Of a DNA stretch of 37,711 bases, positions 23,192 to 32,687 are shown one piece after another. The notes under the pieces were generated by a model. The model did no database searches. It was not told where the DNA came from and worked only from the letters and a program-made list of their open reading frames with translations. The translations under genes were made by a program, and so were the position numbers. The DNA lies in contig JBLRWS010000021.1 in assembly GCA_047921075.1 (NCBI GenBank), positions 1 through 37,711 on the forward strand, read 5' to 3'. The first letter of the stretch is position 1, and each line of letters starts with the position of its first letter. The DNA is from JBLRWS01 sp047921075 (GTDB lineage Bacteria; Bacteroidota; Rhodothermia; Balneolales; Balneolaceae).

Positions 23192-24556
23192 TTGAAAACA
23201 ACACTCACATATACATTCTTCGCTGCATTTGCAATGCTGATTGCCACCGCTTGCAGTTCCGAGAACGGGAACAGTACCCAAGGAGGCGGCCAGGGTTGGG
23301 GCGGCTTTCAGATGGGGGGCAACGGCACGCCGGTGAGCGTCGAAGTGGCCACCGTTCAAACCGGGTCCATCTCAAAACAGGTGCGATCGTTTGGTACCAT
23401 CCGCGCGCAGGATGTCGTGCAAATTACCCCGCAGGTGAGCAACCGGGTAACCCGTATTCATGCCGATCTCGGTGACGAGGTAACCCAGGGGCAGCTTCTC
23501 GCTAAAATATATGATGTACCGTTTCGGGACGCATTCGAACAGGCCCAGGCACAGATGCGCCAGAGCCAGAGTGCGTTCGAACGCGACAGCTTGCAGTTTG
23601 TGCGCCAGCAGCAACTTTTTGAAACACGCGCCATCAGTTCGCTTGAGTTTGATAATGCGCGGGCAACCTACCAGTCGAGCCTGGCGCAGCTGGAAGCATC
23701 CCGCGCTGCTCTTACTCAGAGCCGGGAAAACCTGGCCAACACCGAGATTCGATCGCCGGTAAACGGTGTGGTATTGAACCGTCAGATTGCTGAGGGCGAT
23801 GTGGCCGGAACCGGTCAGGTAGCGTTTGAAATTGCCAACCTTTCGGGCTATGAAACGCGGCTCTTTATGCCGATGCAGGATTGGGATGCTGTCAGCATCG
23901 GCCTGCCGGTGGATCTTCGCCTCTCCAACCGCGACCAAGCCATTGCGCGCGGCACCATCACCCGCATCAGCCCGCAGCTGAACGAAATTACAGGCCTTGG
24001 CGAAGTGGTGGTAACCCTTACCGATGTTACCAATTCCGTACGGCAGGGTGTGCTGGCCGAATCGCGTGTTACACTCGAAACCCGCGAAAACACCGTGATT
24101 ATTCCCCGCTCAGCCATGATGGAAAACATTGAAACCTATATTGAACCTGAAACCAACACCGTGGAGCTGCGCCGAAACTACTCGGTATTTGTGACCCAGG
24201 GCGATACCATGGCCGTTCAGCGCCAGCTTACCCTCGGTTTTGAGCAGGGCGAACGGGTAGAGATCGTGAGTGGCCTTCGACCCGGCGAGCAGATGGTGGT
24301 AACCGGCCAGTCGAGCCTGCGTAATCGATCCCGGATACGTATTGCCGGCCAACAGCGGGACGACTCGCGCGAGCAGCAGATCGATATGACCCAGTCGCGT
24401 GGTAATTTTGGCGGTGAAATGACCCCCGAGATGCGCCAGCGCATGCAGGAACTGCGCGAAGCACGCGGTGGAGAGCAGCTGGCCGACAGCACACGGCAAC
24501 GAATCCGCCGAGAGATGCAAAACCAAAATGGAAACCGCGACTCAGCGCAACAGTAA
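23192..24556 (+). CDS. RND efflux periplasmic adaptor lipoprotein
   Basis: Membrane-fusion subunit that links an RND pump to an outer-membrane channel. I start it at TTG 23192, because LKTTLTYTFFAAFAMLIATACSS is then a complete lipoprotein signal with the cleaved cysteine in ATAC; a GTG at 23114 would add 26 residues. Domains: a beta-barrel/lipoyl start (QVRSFGTIRAQDVVQITPQVSNRVTRIHADLGDEVTQGQLLAKI), an alpha-helical hairpin (about residues 90-170, rich in Gln and Ala), the second lipoyl half (TEIRSPVNGVVLNRQIAEGDVAGTG) and a beta-barrel. The tail (about the last 80 residues) is rich in Gln, Arg and Met and is likely disordered. It is the first gene of an operon with two RND pumps; only 3 bp separate it from the next start. 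Confidence 0.92.
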   Translation: MKTTLTYTFFAAFAMLIATACSSENGNSTQGGGQGWGGFQMGGNGTPVSVEVATVQTGSISKQVRSFGTIRAQDVVQITPQVSNRVTRIHADLGDEVTQGQLLAKIYDVPFRDAFEQAQAQMRQSQSAFERDSLQFVRQQQLFETRAISSLEFDNARATYQSSLAQLEASRAALTQSRENLANTEIRSPVNGVVLNRQIAEGDVAGTGQVAFEIANLSGYETRLFMPMQDWDAVSIGLPVDLRLSNRDQAIARGTITRISPQLNEITGLGEVVVTLTDVTNSVRQGVLAESRVTLETRENTVIIPRSAMMENIETYIEPETNTVELRRNYSVFVTQGDTMAVQRQLTLGFEQGERVEIVSGLRPGEQMVVTGQSSLRNRSRIRIAGQQRDDSREQQIDMTQSRGNFGGEMTPEMRQRMQELREARGGEQLADSTRQRIRREMQNQNGNRDSAQQ

Positions 24557-24559
24557 GCG

Positions 24560-27500
24560 ATGAAAAATCTCTCAAAACTTGCGGTAAAACGCCCGATTAC
24601 GTTTTTGATGATCAGTCTGATCCTGATCGGGTTTGGCCTGTTCGGGCTTACCAATCTGCGGCTGAATCTCTATCCCGATGTGTCGTTTCCCACCATCACT
24701 GTATATACTACGTATGAAGGCGTGGCGCCTGAAGATATGGAAACACTGGTAACCCGCCCGATTGAAGAGACGGTGGGCAGTGTGTCGGGTATCCAGCGGG
24801 TGCGGTCGCTCTCGAGTCAGGGTGCGTCGGTTGTGCGTCTCAACTTTAGCTGGGGCACCGACCTGTTTATGGCAGAAACCGAGGTGCGTAAACGGCTCGA
24901 CCAAATTCGCCGATCGCTGCCGCAGGATGCCGAACAGCCGGTGGTGTTTTCGTACGATCCGAACGACGAGCCGGTTGTGGTGCTCACGCTCACCTCCGAT
25001 ACCCGCAGTGCGCGCGAGCTGCGAACATTTTCTACCCAGCAGCTGGAACAGCGCCTTGAACGGATAGAGGGTATCGCCTCAGCGGCAACCGCCGGCGGGC
25101 TCGATCGTCAGATTAATGTACACATCAGCAGCGCTCAGATGCGGGCATACGGCCTCGATGTTGCCGCGGTAGCCAACCGGCTGCGCCAGGATAACATCCA
25201 AATTCCCGCAGGGGAACTCTCGGAAGGCGAAACCACCTATTCGCTTCGAACCATCGGAGATTATCGGAATCTTGATCAGATTCGGAACAGCATCGTTGCC
25301 GTTCGTGAAGGCAATCCGATCTACCTGAAAGATGTGGCCCGTATCGAAGACGGTATCGCGCAGCCAATTGGCAATGTGCGGGTGCAGGGCAACGATGGTG
25401 TAATCATCAACGTGTACAAGCAGAGCGACAGCAACATTGTAGCTGCCGCCGGCGGGGTGATGAGAGCACTGGACGAGTTGCGCGCCATCACACCGGCCGG
25501 TGTGGATCTGGAAGTGCTTACTAACCGTGCCGACTTTATTGAGATGTCGATCAGCAACCTCGTGTGGACCGCGTTTCAGGCGATCTTTTTGGTGATGGTG
25601 ATGCTGCTTCTATTCCTGCGCAGCGGCCGATCGTCGCTGATTGTAGCGGTCTCCATACCGGTCTCCATCATCACCACGTTCAGCATTATGTATTGGGCGG
25701 ATGTGAGCCTGAACATCATCTCGCTCTCCGGGCTCACACTGGCTGTTGGCCTGGTGGTGGATAACGCCGTGGTGGTGCTCGAAAATATTTTTCGTTTTAA
25801 AGAGGATGGCGAAGCGGGCGATGTGGCCTCGGTGAAAGGCGCGCAGGAGGTAGCCAACCCTGTGGTTATGAGTACGCTTACTACGCTGGTTGTGTTTCTG
25901 CCGGTGCTGTTTGTGCCGGGTATTGCCGGACTCCTGTTTCGCGACCTGGCTCTTACCATCTCCTTTGCCTTAATTGTATCTGTGTTGGTGGCTCTGACGC
26001 TGATTCCGGTGATGAGTTCGCGGCTGTTTGCCAAGAAAGGGGACCTGGGTGCCGGCGCCGCACTGGCTGCCAACGCAGCAAAAGCAGGATTTTTTCAGGG
26101 CATGGCCGGTGCACTTACCCGCGGGTTTGAGCGCCTGGAAAATCGATACAACAAAATGATTGGCTCTCTGTTGCCAAAAAGCGGATGGGTGGTTGCCACA
26201 GCCTTTGTTCTGTTTCTGGCCAGTATGCCGATCTATTTTCTGCTGGGGGGCGAGTTTTTCCCCGAAGTGGACGAAAACAACATTGTGCTGGAAGTACAGC
26301 GCGAACCCGGGGTAAACCTGTTCGAGCTGGAGCGTACCATTTTGCAGGTAGAAGAGATCATCCGGCGCGATGTACCCGAAGCCCGACTGATTGTATCGGA
26401 TTACGGGGATAAAGTGGGCATTGAAGGAGCCGATAATCCCGGAGGAAACTCCGGTACCGTGCGAATTGAACTGGTGCCGGTAAATGAACGGGATCGCGGG
26501 CAGTTCGAAATTACAGCCGCAGTGCTGCAGGAACTCAACCAGGTGCCGGGCGCCAATATCCGCGAAGTTCGGGAAGATCCCCTCAGCCCCGATGGCGAAA
26601 CCGGACTGATCGTGCAGATCTACGGATTTGATGACGCCATGAAAAAAGAGCTGGCCCAGACCGTGATGCAGCGCATGCGCACGATCGACGGGATTGCCAA
26701 TGTATTTAGCACGGCCGATCAGGGCCGTCCGGAACTGCGCATTGAAATGGACCGCGAGCGGATTTCGCGCGTGGGCCTCACCACATCACAGGTGGCTAAC
26801 GCGGTGAGCAACGCAGTTCGTGGCGATATTGCCACGACCTTTGTAGAGCGCGGCGTCGAGTTTGAGGTACTTGTACAGCTGGAGGCGAACGAACGCGCCA
26901 GCTCCACAGCGCTGGATGATATTCAGATACAGGCGGCAGATGGTGTTTGGATGCCGCTCAAAAACCTTGCCACCATCAACCGCTACACCGGCCCCGCCAG
27001 CATTGTGCGGGTAAACCAGGAACGGATGGTGGAGGTAGAAGCCGATCTGGACGGTATTGACCTTAAAACGGCTACCGAACAGACGCGAGCCCAGCTTGTG
27101 AATATACAGTGGCCCGACGGCTATCGGTTCGAAATTGCCGGTTCGGCCGAAGACCAGCAGCGCTCGTTCCTCTATCTGATCATTGCATTTTCCATTGCAG
27201 GAATATTGACGTACATGGTGATGGCCTCTCAATTCGAGAGCCTGGTGGAGCCGTTCATCATCATTGTAACCATCCCGCTGGCGCTCACCGGAGTGCTGCT
27301 CATGTTGTGGGCCACATCAACGCCCGTCAGTGTCACCGCCATGGTAGGGCTGGTGCTGCTCACCGGTATTGTAGTGAACAATGGTATTGTGATGATTGAC
27401 TACATCAAAATTTTGCAGTCGCGGGGGCAGGAACGCCTGCAGGCCATTGCCGATGGCGCCACTCGTCGTCTGCGTCCGATCTTAATGACCGCTTTTACCA

Positions 27501-27712
27501 CCATTTTGGCCATGGTACCGCTGGCTCTGCAGCTGGGCGCCGGCTCCGAAACGTGGAGCCCGATGGCCCGAACCGTAATCGGCGGGCTGACCATGTCTAC
27601 CGTGCTGATGTTGTTTGCCGTGCCCTGTATGTACATGATGGTAAACAGCCTGGTTGAACGACTCGGCTTCGATGCCGTCCACAAAGAAGATCCACTGGCT
27701 GAAGAAGCCTAA
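24560..27712 (+). CDS. RND-family efflux pump (first of two)
   Basis: A 1,050-residue inner-membrane proton-driven exporter of the HAE/AcrB superfamily. TM1 is at about 14-32 (ITFLMISLILIGFGLFGL), followed by the porter domain (LNLYPDVSFPTITVYTTYEG, TRPIEETVGSVSGI). The central helices include GLTLAVGLVVDNAVVVLENIF, where AcrB-type pumps have two adjacent Asp; here the second is Asn. The second half repeats the layout (GGEFFPEVDENNIVLEVQREPG), ending in helices with TGIVVNNGIVMIDYI and RPILMTAFTTILAMVPLAL. It has normal length and starts 3 bp after the adaptor gene. The substrate cannot be predicted. No outer-membrane channel gene is present. Confidence 0.95.
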   Translation: MKNLSKLAVKRPITFLMISLILIGFGLFGLTNLRLNLYPDVSFPTITVYTTYEGVAPEDMETLVTRPIEETVGSVSGIQRVRSLSSQGASVVRLNFSWGTDLFMAETEVRKRLDQIRRSLPQDAEQPVVFSYDPNDEPVVVLTLTSDTRSARELRTFSTQQLEQRLERIEGIASAATAGGLDRQINVHISSAQMRAYGLDVAAVANRLRQDNIQIPAGELSEGETTYSLRTIGDYRNLDQIRNSIVAVREGNPIYLKDVARIEDGIAQPIGNVRVQGNDGVIINVYKQSDSNIVAAAGGVMRALDELRAITPAGVDLEVLTNRADFIEMSISNLVWTAFQAIFLVMVMLLLFLRSGRSSLIVAVSIPVSIITTFSIMYWADVSLNIISLSGLTLAVGLVVDNAVVVLENIFRFKEDGEAGDVASVKGAQEVANPVVMSTLTTLVVFLPVLFVPGIAGLLFRDLALTISFALIVSVLVALTLIPVMSSRLFAKKGDLGAGAALAANAAKAGFFQGMAGALTRGFERLENRYNKMIGSLLPKSGWVVATAFVLFLASMPIYFLLGGEFFPEVDENNIVLEVQREPGVNLFELERTILQVEEIIRRDVPEARLIVSDYGDKVGIEGADNPGGNSGTVRIELVPVNERDRGQFEITAAVLQELNQVPGANIREVREDPLSPDGETGLIVQIYGFDDAMKKELAQTVMQRMRTIDGIANVFSTADQGRPELRIEMDRERISRVGLTTSQVANAVSNAVRGDIATTFVERGVEFEVLVQLEANERASSTALDDIQIQAADGVWMPLKNLATINRYTGPASIVRVNQERMVEVEADLDGIDLKTATEQTRAQLVNIQWPDGYRFEIAGSAEDQQRSFLYLIIAFSIAGILTYMVMASQFESLVEPFIIIVTIPLALTGVLLMLWATSTPVSVTAMVGLVLLTGIVVNNGIVMIDYIKILQSRGQERLQAIADGATRRLRPILMTAFTTILAMVPLALQLGAGSETWSPMARTVIGGLTMSTVLMLFAVPCMYMMVNSLVERLGFDAVHKEDPLAEEA

Positions 27713-27733
27713 TCCCATGCTCCGGAGGAGATG

Positions 27734-30700
27734 ATGAAAAAATTCACTATCACTGAAAAAATTCTGAAGCGCCCTGTCAGCGTGTTCATGATGTCGCTCA
27801 TCGTGATCGGCTTCGGCCTCTTCTCGCTGAATAACCTGAAGGTAACGCTGCTGCCGTCGTTCAATATCCCGGTTTTGGCCGTGTCGGTGAACTACGCGAA
27901 CGTAGCACCGGATGATATGTCGCGCCTGGTGGTAGAGCCGATTGAAGGAGCGATCATGGGTGTGGAGGGGATTGAATCCCTCGAGTCAAACGTGCGCCAG
28001 GGCGGTGCGTTTATCATCTTGCGGATGGATCCCGGCACGGATATTCAGCGGTCGGAAATGAAAATTCGCGAGGCGATGGACCGTGTTCGTCCGCAGCTTC
28101 CCGCTGAGGCGAACGAGCCGGTGATCTTTCAGTTCGACCCTGACCGATCCCCCATTATGGAGATCAGTGTGGAGTCGGATGCCATGGGGCTGGATGAGCT
28201 TCGTCAGCTCTCCATCGAAATTATTGAGCCTCGGCTGGAGCGAATTCCCGGTGTGGCATCGGCCGAAACACAGGGTGGGTTGGAACGCAACTTCTTTGTA
28301 ACGCTCGATCCCGAAGCATTGGCGCGCAGCCGGGTTACACCCAACGAAGTGGTGAATGCCATTCGCAACAACAATGTAAATCAGCCCATTGGGAACCTGG
28401 TGGCCGATCGCATTAGCTACAGCGTGCGTGCCGAGGCTATTTATACCTCGATTGATCAAATTAGAAATACCGTGGTGCGCCGCAACGACGACGGTGCGGT
28501 GATTCGTGTATCCGATGTATCGCTGGTTGAGAATGCCTATGCCGATGTGCGCTCACTCGAAGAGGTAAACGGGCGCAACAGCGTAAAGGTTGAGGTTCAG
28601 AAGCAGTCGGATGCCAATACCCTGGATGTTGCTAATGCGGTGATGCAAGCGATGGGTGATCTGCCCGGTGTACTGCCCGGCAGTGTAACCTTGCAGGTGC
28701 TCAGCAACGAAGGAGAATTTATTCAGCGTTCGGTATCCAATCTGGCGCAATCGGCTTTAATCGCACTTGTGGTGGTGGTGATTATCCTGGTACTCTTTAT
28801 GGGCGGCTGGCGCATCGCGTTTGTGGTGGCAATGAGTATTCCGGTTTCGTTGACGGCCACCTTTGCGGCCATGTATTTTGCCGATATCAGCCTCAATATT
28901 ATCTCCATTACCGGGCTGGCACTGGCCATTGGCCTGCTGGTGGATAACTCCATTGTGGTATCGGAGAGTATCGCCAACAAATTGGAACAGGGCCGTAAAC
29001 GACTGGATGCCGCGATTGAAGGCACCAACGAGGTCATCGGCGCGCTGCTTGGTTCCACCTTAACCACGCTGGCTGTGTTTGTGCCGATTTTGGCTGTATC
29101 GGGATTTACCGGCACCATCACCCGAGATCTGGCACTTACCATTTCGATCGCCATTACCAGTTCGTTTCTGGCCTCCATTATTTTGATTCCGGTACTCGCC
29201 TCCATCATGCTGCGCCGGGAAGATTTTAACCGGAAAAGCGCCATGTTTCGGCTGATCCAAAGCATGGAGAAAAATTACGGGCGCATCCTGTTCTGGATTC
29301 TTGATCGCAAGTATGTCATCATCATTTTTGTGGTGGGAGTTGTTGCCGGTTCGGTGATGCTGTTCCGCACCATTCCGGCCGAGTTCTTTCCGGAAAACGA
29401 CAGCGGGGAGTATACCGTGCAGGTTGGCTTTCCTGCCGGAACGCAGCTCTACAACACCGCCACGAGCCTGAGGGAATTCTCCGAACAGCTGCTGGAGCTC
29501 CCCGAAGTTCGAACCGTTATTACCAGTATTGGACGGCAGCGCCGCAGCACCGATACCAATCTGGGTGAGCTAAAAGTATTGCTGACGGACATTAACCGGC
29601 GGTCGCGCACCACGCAGGATATGATGGAGATGACCGAAGCGATGTTTGAAGCCCCCGATATAGACATTGATGTGCGAGAAAGCGGCGGCGGCGGAATCCC
29701 GCAGGCGCGGGGTTGGCAGGGCCGTGGGCTGCGCCTCACATTAATCGGACCCGATGTGGATGTACTGCAGGAGCTGGCGGTGCGCGTGGAGGATCGCCTG
29801 GAACAGAGTCCCACCATTGCATCGGTTTCCAGCAATCGTAACCGGCCCACACCGGAGCTTCACTACATTCTGGACCGCGAGCGAATCAACCGCCTGGGGC
29901 AAAGTGCCAACGAGGTAGCCAGCAGTTTTGGCACCCAGAGCCGCGGTACACGGGCCGGTTTTTTCCGTGATGAAGGGCGTGAAATACCGATTCAGGTACG
30001 CAACGACCGCGATCGCTTTCAAACACGCGACGATCTGTACGCGCTGGAAGTACTCGATACCGACGAGGCTCGTATACCCATCCTTGCCGTGGGCGAATTT
30101 CAGCTGGCGCAGGGGATGAACCGAATTTCCCGGCGCGACCGGGAGGTCTATATCGACCTGACCATCACCCCAAGGGGAGAGCTGATCGATACCCGGCAGA
30201 TGATCACGCAGTTGGTAAATGAAGAGGTGGTGCTGCCCGATGGCTATCGCTACGAATTTACCGGCTCCACTTCCAGTATCGACGAGAGCCAGGGGCAGCT
30301 TTTTATCGCGTTTCTCTTCTCGCTGCTGCTTACCTACATGGTGATGGCCTCCCTGTTCGAGAATTTCCGCGATCCGTTCATCATTATGTTTACCGTACCG
30401 CTGGCCTTTTTTGGGTCGCTGGTATTTCTCTTCCTAACCGGCACACCGCTGAGTGTTCCGGCCTACATCGGTATTGTGATACTGGTGGGTATTGTGGTAA
30501 ACAACGGCATTGTTTTGGTCGATTATATCCATCAATACACCGGCCGCACGGCCAGTACCGAAAAGGCGTATCTGGTCGCCTTTTTGCAGGCGTGTAAGCG
30601 CAGAATGCGGCCCATTCTGCTTACCGCACTTACCACCATCTTTTCCATGATACCGCTGGCACTGGAGATGGGTGCCGGCGCCGAGACGTGGAGCCCGCTG

Positions 30701-30832
30701 GCTCGCTCGGTGATTGGCGGACTGGCATTTGCCACCATTCTGACGCTCTTTGTGGTGCCGGCCATTGTGGTAGGAATCTCCAAACAGCGCCGCGAGTGGA
30801 TTAAAAACAGCCTGAATGAGATGAATGCGTAG
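27734..30832 (+). CDS. RND-family efflux pump (second of two)
   Basis: About 1,032 residues. Start chosen at the second of two ATGs (27731, 27734), which gives better spacing to a strong GGAGG at 27724-27728. The layout is as in the first pump: VSVFMMSLIVIGFGLFSL, LPSFNIPVLAVSVNYANVAP, TM4 with LAIGLLVDNSIVVSESI (again Asp-Asn), IPAEFFPENDSGEYTVQVGFPAGTQ and a C-terminal half with VGIVVNNGIVLVDYI and RPILLTALTTIFSMIPLALEMGAG. It is clearly divergent from the first pump, so the two are not a recent duplication. Shared use of one adaptor suggests a heteromeric pump, as in MdtBC, or two pumps sharing one adaptor. Confidence 0.95.
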   Translation: MKKFTITEKILKRPVSVFMMSLIVIGFGLFSLNNLKVTLLPSFNIPVLAVSVNYANVAPDDMSRLVVEPIEGAIMGVEGIESLESNVRQGGAFIILRMDPGTDIQRSEMKIREAMDRVRPQLPAEANEPVIFQFDPDRSPIMEISVESDAMGLDELRQLSIEIIEPRLERIPGVASAETQGGLERNFFVTLDPEALARSRVTPNEVVNAIRNNNVNQPIGNLVADRISYSVRAEAIYTSIDQIRNTVVRRNDDGAVIRVSDVSLVENAYADVRSLEEVNGRNSVKVEVQKQSDANTLDVANAVMQAMGDLPGVLPGSVTLQVLSNEGEFIQRSVSNLAQSALIALVVVVIILVLFMGGWRIAFVVAMSIPVSLTATFAAMYFADISLNIISITGLALAIGLLVDNSIVVSESIANKLEQGRKRLDAAIEGTNEVIGALLGSTLTTLAVFVPILAVSGFTGTITRDLALTISIAITSSFLASIILIPVLASIMLRREDFNRKSAMFRLIQSMEKNYGRILFWILDRKYVIIIFVVGVVAGSVMLFRTIPAEFFPENDSGEYTVQVGFPAGTQLYNTATSLREFSEQLLELPEVRTVITSIGRQRRSTDTNLGELKVLLTDINRRSRTTQDMMEMTEAMFEAPDIDIDVRESGGGGIPQARGWQGRGLRLTLIGPDVDVLQELAVRVEDRLEQSPTIASVSSNRNRPTPELHYILDRERINRLGQSANEVASSFGTQSRGTRAGFFRDEGREIPIQVRNDRDRFQTRDDLYALEVLDTDEARIPILAVGEFQLAQGMNRISRRDREVYIDLTITPRGELIDTRQMITQLVNEEVVLPDGYRYEFTGSTSSIDESQGQLFIAFLFSLLLTYMVMASLFENFRDPFIIMFTVPLAFFGSLVFLFLTGTPLSVPAYIGIVILVGIVVNNGIVLVDYIHQYTGRTASTEKAYLVAFLQACKRRMRPILLTALTTIFSMIPLALEMGAGAETWSPLARSVIGGLAFATILTLFVVPAIVVGISKQRREWIKNSLNEMNA

Positions 30833-30854
30833 CCGCGTGGAAACTGTGTATAGC

Positions 30855-30876
30855 GCAAAAATTTTGCACCTTTTTT
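30855..30876 (+). terminator. Weak terminator-like palindrome after the RND operon
   Basis: GCAAAAATTTTGC (30855-30867) is a 13-bp palindrome with odd centre, followed by a T-run (30871-30876). The stem is AT-rich and has almost no loop, so it is at best a weak terminator. Confidence 0.25.
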
Positions 30877-30947
30877 CTTGCAGCTAAAGCCGATTCTGTT
30901 TTTCTTGAGGTACGCTTCACCATCGAATGGGAACCAATTGATCGTAC

Positions 30948-31583
30948 ATGAAAAAATATCCGTTGTTGCGTGCCACTGTTGGGATCTTCTTACTTGGAAT
31001 TGTGGCAGCCCTTGCCGCTTGCGGCGATACCGAACAGCCAGCCCCGCAAGCCTACGAGGACAATCCCGACCTGCCTGAGCAAACCCAATTCTGGCAGCGG
31101 CTGGCGCACCAGTGCGGTAACGCCTATGGCGGACGCATCACCCAGAAACCGGAGGGAGCCGACTTGTTCGACGGGAGAGAGTACTTGGTGGTACACTTCC
31201 GCGAATGTGGCGACGAAGAGCTTCGTCTGCCGTTTCATGCACAGACAATGGAAGGGGAGTGGAACCGTTCACGAACTTGGGTGTTGTTTCACCACGACGA
31301 TGAACTGGAGCTGCGCCACGACCATCGCCACGAAGACGGGACCGAAGAAGATAACACCTGGTACGGTGCCTTTACCGGCGAGACCGTTACGGCGCAGCGA
31401 ACGGAATTCATCCGGCAGCCACCCGCCGCCCGCCCTGATCTGCGCACCGGCTGGCGCATTGAAATTGTACCCGATGTGCGCTATACCTACGGCACCATTC
31501 GCAACGGGGAGTGGGGCTGGCGACTCGATTTTGACTTGACCCGCCCGATTGATCCGCCGCCGGCACCGTGGGGCCACGAGTAG
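30948..31583 (+). CDS. Putative lipoprotein of a conserved secreted family
   Basis: 211 residues. The signal peptide ends with lipobox LAACG, so it is probably lipid-anchored at about residue 25. The mature part starts FWQRLAHQCGNAYGGRITQ, then EYLVVHFRECGDEELRLPF, RTWVLFHHDDELELRHDHRHEDGTEE and RTGWRIEI, with two mature cysteines that could pair. I have seen this layout (QFWQ-x2-A-x2-CG-x-A-[FY]-x-G and the H-D-H-R-H-E-D-G segment) in secreted proteins of unknown function from several Gram-negative groups. The HDHRHEDG cluster might bind a metal. The gene lies 115 bp after the RND operon and before a phosphodiesterase gene. Confidence 0.75.
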   Translation: MKKYPLLRATVGIFLLGIVAALAACGDTEQPAPQAYEDNPDLPEQTQFWQRLAHQCGNAYGGRITQKPEGADLFDGREYLVVHFRECGDEELRLPFHAQTMEGEWNRSRTWVLFHHDDELELRHDHRHEDGTEEDNTWYGAFTGETVTAQRTEFIRQPPAARPDLRTGWRIEIVPDVRYTYGTIRNGEWGWRLDFDLTRPIDPPPAPWGHE

Positions 31584-31640
31584 CAGTAACTGTTTACGCT
31601 GTGGTAATACAAAAATGGGTACCTTCGAAAGAAAACGGCC

Positions 31641-32546
31641 ATGACATTAAAAAACCTGCCACTGCTCCTTTTCCTTCCGCTGTTCATGATCTCCTGCAAC
31701 GACGATACAGCGCCCCGGCCCGACGCCCCCGCCTATGAGTACGATCTTCAGGGCCATCGCGGCGCCCGCGGCCTGCTGCCCGAAAATACCATTCCGAGCT
31801 TTCTGAAGGCGGTAGAGCTCGGCGTAGATACCATCGAGCTGGATGTGGTGGTAACCGCCGATAACCGTATTCTGGTGTCGCACGAACCGTGGTTTCATCA
31901 CCACATCAGCAGCCACCCCAACGGAGAGCCGGTAACGGAAGAGGAGGCGATGGCGCTCAATATTTTTGAGATGACCTACGAAGAGACGCAGCAGTATGAT
32001 GTGGGCCGGCGCGGGCACGTGAATTTCTCCGACCAGCAGCCGATGGCGGTAACCAAACCGCTGCTGTCGGATGCCATCCGGGCGATTGAAGAGTATGTAC
32101 AGGAGCATGGGCTGGAGCCGGTCTACTACAACATCGAAACCAAAAGCCGGCCCGAGTGGGTGGGCCGTTATGTACCCGAGCCTGAACCCTACGCCCGGTT
32201 GATGTACGATCTGTTTACCGGGCTCGATATTCTGGACCGGGCCATTCTGCAATCGTTCGATCCCGCCACACTGATTGCGATGCGCGAAATCGATCCCGAT
32301 GTGGCACAGGCGATGCTGGTGTCTGAAGAGGAGCAGACCCCCGACGTGATGATCGAAATCCTTGGGTATACGCCCGAAATCTGGAGCCCCAATTACCGGC
32401 TGGTAACTCCCCAACTGGTGCAAGAGATTCACGACCGCGGCATGCGCCTTATTCCGTGGACGATCAATGAGCGCGAAGAGATGGTGCGCCTGCTCGAGAT
32501 GGGTGTGGATGGAATTATTACCGATTACCCGGACCGGGCTCCCTGA
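31641..32546 (+). CDS. Glycerophosphodiester phosphodiesterase, lipoprotein form
   Basis: 301 residues. A short signal peptide with lipobox-like FMISC suggests a lipid-anchored periplasmic enzyme. It hydrolyses glycerophosphodiesters to glycerol-3-phosphate and an alcohol. The GDPD TIM-barrel motifs are complete: GHRGARGLLPENTIPSF (catalytic His, Arg and Glu-Asn), DTIELDVVVTADNRILVSHEPW (metal-binding Glu and Asp, second catalytic His), YNIETKS (Glu), ILQSFDP, and the C-terminal IPWTINEREEMVRLLEMGVDGIITDYPD. The length fits the family. It probably recycles phospholipid head groups. It starts 57 bp after the preceding lipoprotein gene, and the two may share a transcript. Confidence 0.93.
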   Translation: MTLKNLPLLLFLPLFMISCNDDTAPRPDAPAYEYDLQGHRGARGLLPENTIPSFLKAVELGVDTIELDVVVTADNRILVSHEPWFHHHISSHPNGEPVTEEEAMALNIFEMTYEETQQYDVGRRGHVNFSDQQPMAVTKPLLSDAIRAIEEYVQEHGLEPVYYNIETKSRPEWVGRYVPEPEPYARLMYDLFTGLDILDRAILQSFDPATLIAMREIDPDVAQAMLVSEEEQTPDVMIEILGYTPEIWSPNYRLVTPQLVQEIHDRGMRLIPWTINEREEMVRLLEMGVDGIITDYPDRAP

Positions 32547-32687
32547 TTGACTATTTAGTTGTAAAAAAGCCGTCTGCAGAATTGCACAAAAGACGCAGGC
32601 CCGGTTTGCAGGTTATCGGCTATTCCTGTTATTTAGATTTTATCTCAATGCGCGCATAACTGGGACAATAAACTAAAAAAAAGTTAT

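Noticed and set aside
22918..23247. A 109-codon open frame on the minus strand upstream of the efflux operon
   Set aside because: It overlaps the adaptor start and the candidate operator, has irregular composition and no domain.
32547..32687. A possible SAM riboswitch upstream of the trans-sulfuration enzyme
   Set aside because: I could not find the conserved stems of the SAM-I or SAM-II classes; only short unrelated palindromes are present.
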